Positions 33,350-41,411 of a stretch of DNA of 64,000 nucleotides are shown here, piece after piece (position 1 is the stretch's first letter; the number at the start of each line of letters is the position of its first letter). Where the stretch lies: the NCBI GenBank assembly GCA_001749745.1, contig JWTM01000532.1, positions 1 through 64,000 of the forward strand, read 5' to 3'. The DNA comes from Candidatus Marispirochaeta associata (GTDB lineage Bacteria; Spirochaetota; Spirochaetia; JC444; Marispirochaetaceae). A model generated the notes under the pieces. The model saw only the letters and a list, made by a program, of their open reading frames with translations. It did not search any database and was not told the origin of the DNA. The translations under genes and the position numbers were made by a program.

Positions 33350-34516
33350 TCAGGCCTCAAGCCCCCGAATCACGTCGCTCTGGATATCCTCTTCATCCTC
33401 GAGGCCTACCGAGATGCGGATAAGCCCCGGAGTCACCCCGGCGGCCTGCCGCTCTTCCTCGCTCAGCTTGGAGTGGGTGGTCGAGGCCGGGTGTGTGGCG
33501 ATCGTGCGGCTGTCCCCCAGGTTGGCGCTCAAGGAGATCATCTCCAGGGCGTCGAGAAATCTGGCGCCTCCTTTCAGGCCGGATTTCAGCTCGAAGGCAA
33601 CCAGGCCGCCGCCGGTACGCATCTGTTTGCGGGCGACCGGGTGTCCCGGATGAGAGGCGAGACCGGGATAGAAGACCCGGGAGACCTCCCGACGCCTTTC
33701 GAGAAACTCTGCCAGGGTGAGAGCCGAGGCAGAGTGGCGTTCCATGCGCAGAGCCAGAGTCTCGAGGCTTTTGGAGAGTATCCAGGCGTTGAAGGGGGAG
33801 AGGGCGGGCCCGGTGTGGCGGGCGAAGAAGCGGATCGGTTCAATCAACTCCTCGCTTCCCAGCACCGCACCGCCCATGGTACGGCCCTGACCGTCGATAA
33901 ACTTTGTGGCCGAGTGAGCGACCAGGGAGGCGCCCAACTCGAGGGGGCGCTGGAGTGCCGGCGTGGCAAAGCAGTTGTCCACCGCCAAGGGAACACCCAG
34001 CTCACGGGCGGCCCCGGCAACTGAAGCGATGTCGATAATCTCAAGCCGCGGATTCGACGGGGTCTCCAGGTAGAAGAGCTTGGTGGCTTGTGTAGTTGCC
34101 GCCTTCCAGGCGTCCGGATCGCTCCCGTCTACGTAGGTGTGACTGATCCCGAAGCGCGGGAGGATGCGGGTAAAGAGCTGATGGGTGGAACCGAAAACAT
34201 AGCGGGAGGAGACCAGGTGATCTCCGGCTGAAAGGGTACCGGCAAAGAGGGCATAGAGGGCCGCCATGCCGCTGGCGCAGGCGACACCCGTCTCCGCCCC
34301 CTCCATTCCGGCCAGCTTTTCTACGAACTCGTCGGTGTTGGGATTCGAGTAGCGGCTGTAGATCGGGCCTTCGGCTTCGCCGGCGAAGTGGGCCCGGGCG
34401 TCCTCGGCGGAATCGAAGACGAAACTCGAGGTAGTATAGATAGGTACGGCGTGCTCCCGAAATTGAGAACGCTCGGCCTGGGTGCGGATAGCCTTGCTTG
34501 AAAAACCCCTCGTCAT
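33350..34516 (-). CDS. metZ: Cys/Met-metabolism PLP enzyme, O-succinylhomoserine sulfhydrylase-like
   Basis: A 388-residue γ-family PLP enzyme. PIYTTSSFVFDSAEDA and YSRYSNPNTDEFVEKL near the start, GVACASGMAALYAL, LFYLETPSNPRLEIIDI, VDNCFATPALQRPLELGASL, and the PLP lysine in HSATKFIDGQGR (residue ~203). The order fits MetZ (O-succinylhomoserine sulfhydrylase) better than cystathionine γ-lyase, though the subgroups overlap. Makes homocysteine from activated homoserine and sulfide. Confidence 0.9.
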   Translation of the reverse strand: MTRGFSSKAIRTQAERSQFREHAVPIYTTSSFVFDSAEDARAHFAGEAEGPIYSRYSNPNTDEFVEKLAGMEGAETGVACASGMAALYALFAGTLSAGDHLVSSRYVFGSTHQLFTRILPRFGISHTYVDGSDPDAWKAATTQATKLFYLETPSNPRLEIIDIASVAGAARELGVPLAVDNCFATPALQRPLELGASLVAHSATKFIDGQGRTMGGAVLGSEELIEPIRFFARHTGPALSPFNAWILSKSLETLALRMERHSASALTLAEFLERRREVSRVFYPGLASHPGHPVARKQMRTGGGLVAFELKSGLKGGARFLDALEMISLSANLGDSRTIATHPASTTHSKLSEEERQAAGVTPGLIRISVGLEDEEDIQSDVIRGLEA

Positions 34517-34586
34517 GGTCGATCCCCCGTGTTTCTGTGTAAAGATGCGTTTAAGATACTCTATAGCGGGGGATCGGGAAAGGCGG

Positions 34587-34892
34587 TTAAGTCATATTGG
34601 CTTGCTGCTTCTTGATCAGGAAATACCAGGCCGCCACCATCCCGATATCCGGTTCGCCCTCGATCAACTCCTGGATATCCGTGATTTTTGCGATTTTCTT
34701 CCCTAAATCATCCCTTATATTCTTGCCGTCGAACTCTAAAATCTTCTTGCCCCGGGGATCGCGGATATTCCGTCGGTCGAGCTGTCCGGGGAGGGCGGCG
34801 TTCCATCCGCGAACGTAGGAACGATCGATCTCACCCAACTTCTTACCCTCTTTATCCCGCAAGGTCATTCCATCGTAGATATATTCAGCCAT
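34587..34892 (-). CDS. Small repeat protein of unknown function
   Basis: A 101-residue protein whose N-terminal two-thirds repeats a β-hairpin-like unit of D-x-x-GKK(L/I)xEIx form: LRDKEGKKLGEIDR, IRDPRGKKILEFDG, IRDDLGKKIAKITD. The C-terminal part (PDIGMVAAWYFLIKKQQ) has one short hydrophobic segment. No enzyme motif. The ATG at 34892 has GGAGG five bases upstream. Confidence 0.7.
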   Translation of the reverse strand: MAEYIYDGMTLRDKEGKKLGEIDRSYVRGWNAALPGQLDRRNIRDPRGKKILEFDGKNIRDDLGKKIAKITDIQELIEGEPDIGMVAAWYFLIKKQQANMT

Positions 34893-34943
34893 TTCAACCT
34901 CCACATAGAGCAGAATATAGTCCAGTTAGCCTCTATATTCCGC

Positions 34944-34972
34944 TTGTGGAGGCCGGAACAACAGGCTATTAT
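34944..34972 (+). promoter_or_regulatory. Promoter of rnhA, leaderless geometry
   Basis: -35 TTGTGG (34944-34949), 17-bp spacer, -10 TATTAT (34967-34972), seven bases to the ATG at 34980. Confidence 0.55.
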
Positions 34973-34979
34973 CCAAAGC

Positions 34980-35435
34980 ATGCAGAAAGAGATAGAGATC
35001 TACACCGACGGCGGCTGCTGGGGGAATCCCGGTCCCGGCGGCTGGGCCTATAGAATTCACAAGGACGGCGAGATAATCGAGGGCAAGGGCGGGGAAGCCG
35101 CCACTACCAACAACCGAATGGAGTTGACGGCGGTAATCGAGGCCCTGAAGCTTGTACGGGCAGAAAAAGACGGGGCGGAGTACGCAGTCAAGGTACGAAC
35201 CGACTCCCAGTATGTAAAAAACGGCATCTCCTCATGGATCGAAAACTGGTCGCGCAACGGCTGGAAGACCGCCGCTAAGAAACCGGTCAAAAACAAGGAT
35301 CTCTGGGTGCCCCTGAAGGAGCTCCGTGATTCACTGAGCGTTGAATGGGCCTGGGTTAAAGGACATGCGGGCAACCCGGATAACGAACGCTGTGACGAGC
35401 TGGTACAGGAAGCCATAGCAGCCATAAAAGATTGA
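34980..35435 (+). CDS. rnhA: Ribonuclease HI
   Basis: A 151-residue RNase HI. The active-site carboxylates are visible: D in EIYTDGGCWGNPGPGGW (residue ~8), E in NNRMELTAVIEAL (~48), D in VRTDSQYVKNGI (~70) and D in NPDNERCDELV (~134). Degrades RNA in RNA-DNA hybrids. The start at 34980 is the family start; the frame opens at 34944. Followed 42 bp later by comM behind a hairpin. Confidence 0.96.
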   Translation: MQKEIEIYTDGGCWGNPGPGGWAYRIHKDGEIIEGKGGEAATTNNRMELTAVIEALKLVRAEKDGAEYAVKVRTDSQYVKNGISSWIENWSRNGWKTAAKKPVKNKDLWVPLKELRDSLSVEWAWVKGHAGNPDNERCDELVQEAIAAIKD

Positions 35436-35448
35436 AGCAGCGCTAAGG

Positions 35449-35477
35449 ATTCCCTCCTTTCTATCAGTGGAGGGAAT
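35449..35477 (+). promoter_or_regulatory. Shine-Dalgarno-sequestering hairpin before comM
   Basis: ATTCCCTCC (35449-35457), an 11-base loop, and its perfect complement GGAGGGAAT (35469-35477), which is the SD of comM and touches the ATG at 35478. A 9-bp stem hides the ribosome-binding site. No T-run follows, so it is not a standard terminator. Confidence 0.7.
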
Positions 35478-37016
35478 ATGACTATCTACAGCTACGCCTC
35501 CTTCGGTTATGAAGGTGAATTGGTCAGCGTCGAGGTCGATCTACGGCCGGCCCTGCCGGGTTTCGAGATCGTGGGGCTCCCGGACAGCGCTATCCGGGAG
35601 GCTAAAGAGCGCATCCGGGTTGCCATCCGCAACTCGGGCTTCGAGTATCCAACCAAACGAATCCTGGTGAACCTCTATCCCGCGGGGCTGCCGAAAGCCG
35701 GCGCCGCCTTTGATCTGCCCATCGCTCTCGGTATTCTGGCCAGGTCGGGACAGCTTATAAACCAACCGCAACGGATTTTCGCTCTCGGGGAGCTCCAGCT
35801 CTCGGGGCGGGTACGCGCCGTAGACGGCGTCATCGCCGCCCTGCATGAATCCTCCCGCCTCGGGGATCTTCCGCGACTGGTCCCCGGGGAGAATGCGTTA
35901 GAAGCTCGGGCTGCGGGAGACCAAAAAATCGCACACGCTACCTCCCTCGTTCAGGCCGTTACAATCCTAAGCGGAGAGAGTCCAGCCAAAGAAGAGGGAA
36001 TCGATACAGCCGCTTCCGAATCCAGATCGGCTATATCCGGCAATTTTAGCGATATGGCGGGATTTAGCGATGAACTGCGGGCGCTGCAGTTAGCGGCCGT
36101 AGGAGGGCATCATCTTATGCTCTACGGACCGCCGGGATCGGGAAAGTCGATGGCCGCTATGCGCTTGCCTACGATTCTCCCGTCCCTCGATCGGAACGAG
36201 GCGCTGGAAACGACCCGAATCTACTCTCTGGCAGGGAAACTGCCGCGTCGTTCGGGTCTAATCACTCGCCCCCCCTTTCGATCGCCCCACCATACCGCCA
36301 GCCGTGAGGGCATTATTGGCGGCGGAAGCTCCCTGCAACCGGGAGAAGTCTCTCTAGCCCATAACGGACTGCTGCTCCTCGATGAAGCCGCCGAATTTTC
36401 TGCCGGCACCCTACAGTCCTTGAGGGAGCCACTGGAACAGCGGAGGGTCGATCTGGTGCGAGCCGGAAGGCGGGCCTGGTTCCCCGCCCGTTTTCAGTTG
36501 CTGCTGACATTGAATCCTTGTCCTTGCGGTAACCTCGGCAAGGAGGACGGCATCTGTCTCTGCAGCGAGCGGGAAATACACCGCTATTGGCGAAATCTCG
36601 GCGGAGCGCTTTTAGATCGTATCGATATCCGTCTGCCAGTGCGGCCTGTTGATCCACAATTCCTAATCAACGGTCTTCGTCGAAGTTCGGAATCCTTGGC
36701 GGCCGAGGTTCAGGCCGCCCGTATGCGGGGAGCGACGAGAGGTAGAGGCGGGCTGAGAAACGCTGAACTCGAAGGGGATGTCCTGCAAGAAGCCACTTCG
36801 CTTACTGACCAGGCCAGGCGGGAGCTCTTAGAGTGTGGCCGCCGTTATGCTTTCTCCAACCGTGCGCTTCTATCGGTTTTGCGGATTGCTCTGAGTATCG
36901 CCGACCTGGATGGCACTGGTATACCTTCCCCCGCTGCGATCAACGAGGCCGCCTCTCTGCGGGCCTTTGGGGAGAATGAATTCTATTCAGGGATGAATTT
37001 GAATCTTAAAAAGTAG
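35478..37016 (+). CDS. comM: ComM/YifB Mg-chelatase-like AAA ATPase
   Basis: A 512-residue ComM/YifB protein. The N-terminal lon-protease-like fold covers ~1-170 (GLPDSAIREAKERIRVA). The AAA+ core has Walker A LYGPPGSGKSMAAM (~218) and LLLLDEAAEF Walker B (~300), FRSPHHTASREGIIGGG, and a cysteine cluster in NPCPCGNLGKEDGICLCSE (~342-360). A C-terminal ATPase domain follows (LLDRIDIRLPV). In naturally competent bacteria ComM is a branch-migration helicase aiding DNA integration; elsewhere the role is less clear. Translation may be limited by the hairpin at 35449-35477. Confidence 0.92.
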   Translation: MTIYSYASFGYEGELVSVEVDLRPALPGFEIVGLPDSAIREAKERIRVAIRNSGFEYPTKRILVNLYPAGLPKAGAAFDLPIALGILARSGQLINQPQRIFALGELQLSGRVRAVDGVIAALHESSRLGDLPRLVPGENALEARAAGDQKIAHATSLVQAVTILSGESPAKEEGIDTAASESRSAISGNFSDMAGFSDELRALQLAAVGGHHLMLYGPPGSGKSMAAMRLPTILPSLDRNEALETTRIYSLAGKLPRRSGLITRPPFRSPHHTASREGIIGGGSSLQPGEVSLAHNGLLLLDEAAEFSAGTLQSLREPLEQRRVDLVRAGRRAWFPARFQLLLTLNPCPCGNLGKEDGICLCSEREIHRYWRNLGGALLDRIDIRLPVRPVDPQFLINGLRRSSESLAAEVQAARMRGATRGRGGLRNAELEGDVLQEATSLTDQARRELLECGRRYAFSNRALLSVLRIALSIADLDGTGIPSPAAINEAASLRAFGENEFYSGMNLNLKK

Positions 37017-37076
37017 TATCTGCTAAGCTTCCTCGCGCTAAAGACGCTGCCGAGTATACTTGATCGCGTTTGAATA

Positions 37077-37120
37077 TGACAAAAATTGTCAAAATAGCTT
37101 ATGCGACTTATATTTATAAG
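37077..37120 (+). promoter_or_regulatory. Promoter with two dyads before the lipoprotein gene
   Basis: -35 TTGTCA (37086-37091), 17-bp spacer, -10 TATATT (37109-37114). The -35 is the right half of dyad TGACAA-AAA-TTGTCA (37077-37091), and the -10 lies in palindrome CTTATATTTATAAG (37107-37120). Likely a regulated promoter. Confidence 0.6.
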
Positions 37121-37166
37121 CATAGGCATCGGTAAAAAGGCAATAAAGCCGTGAAGGAGAATTGAA

Positions 37167-37730
37167 ATGCAAAGAAACAAGTACATAGCAATGTTTGTGC
37201 TGCTTACAGGAATTATCCTTCTAACCGGCTGTCCAGGGGGAGCCGGGAACGATGGGAATACTCCAGACGGCAGTCCCTTAGATCCTGACCTAAATCAGTT
37301 CCAATTTACCTATAAAGGGGCGAGCTCCGGCGGCGGCTACTACACCGAGGTCGCTCTATATAACTTAGACACTCCGATGGACTCTGTCGTATTTTGGATA
37401 AACGATGCTTCAGATTCCGCAGCTATAGATCCCGGTCCCTATACCTTCGATCCTACGAGTGCCGCCGCCGGAAAATTGACCGATAGCACTTTCCTGGTCG
37501 GTTATTCAGTGAGCACCGACAGTACAGACTGGTCCGCTACCCGGGACGACCGGGCAAGTTACGAATCGCGGGCGAATATAACAACAGCGTCTCACGATCA
37601 GATCGTATCGGGCTCGGTTCTTGTATCTAAAGCCGGGACCACCTATACCTTAACCTGGGATTTGACTAGCGCCGACGGCGATACGATTAGTGGAAACTAT
37701 ACTGGATTGCCGTCTATCGTCATTGAGTAA
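37167..37730 (+). CDS. Hypothetical lipoprotein
   Basis: A 187-residue predicted lipoprotein: basic N-terminus, hydrophobic signal (YIAMFVLLTGIILLTGC) with lipobox LTGC near residue 21, a Gly/Asp/Pro-rich tether, then a β-rich, Ser/Thr-rich domain (YNLDTPMDSVVFW). No family recognised. GAAGGAG lies six bases before the ATG. More A+T-rich upstream than its neighbours, with its own dyad-controlled promoter. Confidence 0.72.
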   Translation: MQRNKYIAMFVLLTGIILLTGCPGGAGNDGNTPDGSPLDPDLNQFQFTYKGASSGGGYYTEVALYNLDTPMDSVVFWINDASDSAAIDPGPYTFDPTSAAAGKLTDSTFLVGYSVSTDSTDWSATRDDRASYESRANITTASHDQIVSGSVLVSKAGTTYTLTWDLTSADGDTISGNYTGLPSIVIE

Positions 37731-37762
37731 TCGGCGAAAACAATCGATATTCTTACAGCGAG

Positions 37763-37791
37763 TTGGCATATTCCTCACTTCCCGCTATATT
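37763..37791 (+). promoter_or_regulatory. Promoter of htrA, leaderless geometry
   Basis: -35 TTGGCA (37763-37768), 17-bp spacer, -10 TATATT (37786-37791), six bases to the ATG at 37798. The start codon is where transcription should begin; no SD. Confidence 0.65.
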
Positions 37792-37797
37792 TAGCGT

Positions 37798-39024
37798 ATG
37801 AAGCTGTACAGTCGCGGTCAACTTATTTTCTACTCAATCGCCGCCGGGGCGATAGCTCTGTTGTTGGCTTACGGCTTCGGTCTTATCAATCCTGAGCGGG
37901 AAGCGGGCGAATCAGCCCTCGGTCAAGCGGCGGAGGAACCGGTTTTCGAGCTGCAAACCAACAGCGTGCTGCCGGATAACACCTACCTCGCGCGGTCGAA
38001 TCAGGACTATACCGAAGACGAGCTAGAGAATATCCGCACCTACGAGGATCTCAACCGGGGGGTGGTCAATATTACTACCGAGACCCTGGCCCTCAACTGG
38101 TTTTTGGAGCCTGTTCCCAGCGAAGGCGGCACCGGTTCGGGATCGATTATCGACCGCCGGGGTTATATCCTGACCAACTACCACGTGGTGGAGAAGGCCT
38201 ACAAGGTGCATATCAATCTGGCCGACGGGAGTCAGTACGACGGCGAGGTGATCGGCAAGGATCCCGAGAACGATCTGGCGGTGGTCCAGTTCGATCCGGG
38301 GGATAAGGAGTTAATCACCATTCCCTTCGGCACCTCGTCGGATCTGAGGGTAGGGCAGAAGGTGCTGGCCATCGGAAATCCCTTCGGTTACGACCGAACC
38401 CTGACGACCGGTATCGTCTCCGGACTCGGTCGACCGGTGCGCACCAGTTCGAATATCGTTATTCGGGATATGATCCAGACCGATGCGAGTATTAATCCGG
38501 GGAACTCCGGCGGCCCGCTCCTGAATGCCCACGGCGAGATGATCGGCATCAACACCATGATCTACAGCCCTTCGGGGGGATCGGTCGGCATCGGTTTCGC
38601 CACGCCGGTGGATACGGCGATGCGGGTAGTGCCCGATCTGATCGAGTACGGCATCGTACGCCGGGGCTGGATCGATATCGTTCCGGTGCAGCTCGATCAG
38701 AACATCGTCCGCTACGGTAAGCTCCCGGTGGAGAAGGGTATCCTGGTTTCCAAGCTGATCAGGGGCGGTGTGGCCGAGAAGGCCGGTATTCGCGGCGGCG
38801 ATCAGGACAATCCGGTGCGTTACGGTCGCTCGGTGCTCTATCTGGGCGGAGATATCATCGTCGAAGTGGACGGCGAAGAGACCGACACCATATCGGATCT
38901 CCTAGGCGCGCTGGAGGATAATCGGCCCGGCGACAGGATCGAAGTGGTCGTTATGCGGGGCAGACAGCGGCGGGAGTTCAGTCTGGCGCTCTCGGAGCGG
39001 CCTGAAGAACTCTTTTGGAATTGA
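37798..39024 (+). CDS. HtrA/DegP-family serine protease
   Basis: A 408-residue trypsin-like protease with one PDZ domain. An N-terminal TM anchor (LIFYSIAAGAIALLLAYGFG) faces the protease to the periplasm. The triad is H in ILTNYHVVEKA (~120), D in ENDLAVVQF (~150) and S in NPGNSGGPLLN (~230). PDZ at ~300-395 (GILVSKLIRGGVAEKAGIRG). Periplasmic quality control of misfolded proteins. Close to DegS/DegQ in having a single PDZ. Its stop lies 3 bp before uvrB. Confidence 0.93.
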   Translation: MKLYSRGQLIFYSIAAGAIALLLAYGFGLINPEREAGESALGQAAEEPVFELQTNSVLPDNTYLARSNQDYTEDELENIRTYEDLNRGVVNITTETLALNWFLEPVPSEGGTGSGSIIDRRGYILTNYHVVEKAYKVHINLADGSQYDGEVIGKDPENDLAVVQFDPGDKELITIPFGTSSDLRVGQKVLAIGNPFGYDRTLTTGIVSGLGRPVRTSSNIVIRDMIQTDASINPGNSGGPLLNAHGEMIGINTMIYSPSGGSVGIGFATPVDTAMRVVPDLIEYGIVRRGWIDIVPVQLDQNIVRYGKLPVEKGILVSKLIRGGVAEKAGIRGGDQDNPVRYGRSVLYLGGDIIVEVDGEETDTISDLLGALEDNRPGDRIEVVVMRGRQRREFSLALSERPEELFWN

Positions 39025-39027
39025 GTC

Positions 39028-41016
39028 ATGCCTAAACTGCGCGTACAATCCGCTTACGAGCCGGCCGGAGACCAGGGCCAGGCCATCGAAAAACTGGTAG
39101 CAGGTATCCGACAAGGGGACCGGTATCAGACCCTCAAGGGCGTTACCGGTTCGGGCAAGACCTTCACCATGGCCAAGATCATCGAAGAGGTGCAGAAACC
39201 GACCCTGGTCATCTCCCACAACAAGACCCTCGCCGCCCAGCTCTACCGGGAGTTCAAGGATTTCTTTCCGGATAACGCGGTGGAGTATTTTGTATCCTAC
39301 TACGACTATTATCAGCCCGAGGCCTACGTCCCCTCCAGGGATCTCTACATCGAGAAGGACGCCTCCATCAATGATGAGATCGACCGCCTCCGCCTGGCGG
39401 CCACTTCGTCGTTGATGGAGCGGGAGGATGTAATCATCGTGGCCACGGTCTCCTGCATCTACGGTCTGGGAAATCCAAAATCCTTCCACGAGATGCGGGT
39501 CAGACTCGGAGTCGGCGATACTGCCGATTCGGCGGCCATAAGTCGTCAGTTGATCAGCCTGCAGTATGAGCGCAACGACCACATCCTCGACCGGGGGAAC
39601 TTTCGCATCCGGGGAGACGTAATCGAAGTCTATCCCGCCTATACGGAGCATGCTTTCCGTATAGAGCTCGACTGGGATACGATCGCCCGCATCCGGCGCA
39701 TCGATCCGGTGGGCATGAAGGTGCTGGACGAGTGGGACCACTGCGTAATCTACCCGGCCAAACACTTCGTGATGCCCGAGGATCAGGTTCAGAAATCGAT
39801 ACAGGATATCCGGGACGAACTGGAGGAGCAGTATCAGTTTCTCACCCGTGAGAATAAACTGGTGGAGGCCCAGCGGCTCAAGACCAGGACCGAGTATGAT
39901 CTGGAGATGATGGAGGAGATGGGCTACTGTTCCGGTATCGAGAACTATTCCCGGCACCTTTCGAACCGTATCGAAGGCGAGCGCCCCTCCGTTCTCCTCG
40001 ACTACTTCCCCCCCGGTTTCCTGACGATGATCGACGAGAGTCATGTAACCCTGCCTCAGGTGGGCGGGATGTACGAGGGCGACCGGTCCCGAAAAATGAA
40101 TCTGGTCAATCATGGATTCCGTCTGCCGTCGGCTCTGGATAATCGGCCCTTGATCTTCGGTGAGTTCGAACAGATCCTGGAGCAGACGGTCTTTGTTTCG
40201 GCTACGCCCGGAAAGGAGGAGCTGCGACGATCCTCCCAGGTTGTAGAACAGATAATTCGGCCCACGGGGCTTTTAGATCCCAAAATAGAGGTTCGTCCCA
40301 CGGAAGGACAGATCGAGGATCTCTACGGCGAGATTCTGGCCATGACCAAGGCGGGCTATCGCACTCTGATTACGACCCTGACGAAGAAGATGGCCGAGGA
40401 CCTAACCGACTATCTGGCCAATCTGGGCATAAAGGTGCGCTATCTCCACTCCGAGGTCGAGACCATCGAACGAGTAGAGCTTCTTACCCAGCTCAGACAG
40501 GGGGTATTCGATGTGCTGGTCGGTATCAACCTGCTGCGTGAGGGGTTGGACCTGCCGGAAGTGGCCCTGATCGCGATCCTCGACGCCGACAAGATCGGTT
40601 TTCTTCGGAGCGCCACCTCGCTGATCCAGACCATCGGCCGGGCAGCCCGGAATATAGAAGGGCGGGTCTTGATGTACGCCGATAAAATCTCCGACGCCAT
40701 GAAGAGCGCCATCGACGAGACCGAACGGCGCCGGGCGATTCAGGAGGAGTACAACCTGGCCCACGGGATCACCCCTCAGAGCGTCAACAAGGCGATCCAT
40801 GACATCCTGGTTAGACAGAAGGAGGAGGATCGCGCCGCGGAAGAGCAGGCTATCGAGGTGCTGAAGAAGAGCTATAATGTGCTGATTCCCAAAGAGAAGG
40901 CCGCGCTGATCAAGGCCCTGGAGAACGAGATGCTCGAGATGGCCAAGGATCTGGAGTTCGAGAAAGCCGCGCTTGTACGGGACGAGATTAAGAAGCTGAA
41001 GGGAGAAGAGGGATGA
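39028..41016 (+). CDS. uvrB: UvrABC excision nuclease subunit B
   Basis: A 662-residue UvrB. Walker A GVTGSGKTFTMAK (~39), the β-hairpin region YYDYYQPEAYVPSRDLYIEKD (~92), DEXD-type IDESHVTLPQ (~337), helicase motif LLREGLDLPEV, QTIGRAARN, and a C-terminal UVR domain (EMLEMAKDLEFEKAALVRDEIKKLK) that binds UvrC. Standard length. It begins 3 bp after the HtrA stop and overlaps the next gene by 4 bp. Central to nucleotide excision repair. Confidence 0.97.
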   Translation: MPKLRVQSAYEPAGDQGQAIEKLVAGIRQGDRYQTLKGVTGSGKTFTMAKIIEEVQKPTLVISHNKTLAAQLYREFKDFFPDNAVEYFVSYYDYYQPEAYVPSRDLYIEKDASINDEIDRLRLAATSSLMEREDVIIVATVSCIYGLGNPKSFHEMRVRLGVGDTADSAAISRQLISLQYERNDHILDRGNFRIRGDVIEVYPAYTEHAFRIELDWDTIARIRRIDPVGMKVLDEWDHCVIYPAKHFVMPEDQVQKSIQDIRDELEEQYQFLTRENKLVEAQRLKTRTEYDLEMMEEMGYCSGIENYSRHLSNRIEGERPSVLLDYFPPGFLTMIDESHVTLPQVGGMYEGDRSRKMNLVNHGFRLPSALDNRPLIFGEFEQILEQTVFVSATPGKEELRRSSQVVEQIIRPTGLLDPKIEVRPTEGQIEDLYGEILAMTKAGYRTLITTLTKKMAEDLTDYLANLGIKVRYLHSEVETIERVELLTQLRQGVFDVLVGINLLREGLDLPEVALIAILDADKIGFLRSATSLIQTIGRAARNIEGRVLMYADKISDAMKSAIDETERRRAIQEEYNLAHGITPQSVNKAIHDILVRQKEEDRAAEEQAIEVLKKSYNVLIPKEKAALIKALENEMLEMAKDLEFEKAALVRDEIKKLKGEEG

Positions 41017-41411
41017 TGCCCGCGTTCGGTCGGTTTCAGAGAATAGTATTGATAGCCGCCATAGTACTGGCTTCCGCCGGGTGTCAAAAGGAGCAGGGAT
41101 TGACGACTATCGATCTTCCGCCGACTCCGCTCCTTTCGATGCGGGAGAGCTGGGGAGTGATTACCTCCTCGCATCTGCGCATGCGCAGCGCTCCCGAACC
41201 ACAGGCCGAGGTGCTGACCACCTTTTGGAACCGCCGAGAGGTGGTGCTGGAGATCCTCTCACAATCCTCGGAGAAGGCGGCCATCGAAGGGCGCGAAGGC
41301 TACTGGTATCAGGTCTCCTACGACGGTCTGATCGGTTGGGTCTTCGGCGGTTATGTGGAGCTCCACGGAACCCGGGAAGAGGCGTTGAGGGCGGCCAGGG
41401 AAGCGCGTTAA
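41013..41411 (+). CDS. SH3-domain lipoprotein
   Basis: A 132-residue predicted lipoprotein. The signal (IVLIAAIVLASAG) ends in a lipobox ASAGC at about residue 24. A bacterial SH3-like domain follows (SSHLRMRSAPEPQAEVL ... YWYQVSYDGLIGWVFGGYV). Likely tethered and binding cell wall or protein. ATG at 41013 overlaps the uvrB stop (ATGATG); 41016 is alternative. The stop overlaps the next ATG as TAATG. Confidence 0.8.
   Translation: MMPAFGRFQRIVLIAAIVLASAGCQKEQGLTTIDLPPTPLLSMRESWGVITSSHLRMRSAPEPQAEVLTTFWNRREVVLEILSQSSEKAAIEGREGYWYQVSYDGLIGWVFGGYVELHGTREEALRAAREAR

Noticed and set aside
38902..40113. 403-residue open frame on the minus strand across htrA/uvrB
   Set aside because: It is the antisense shadow of uvrB, which has full motifs and correct length.
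41081..41410. N-terminal extension of the DUF445 gene
   Set aside because: It overlaps the SH3 lipoprotein in another frame; the DUF445 start is at the TAATG junction.
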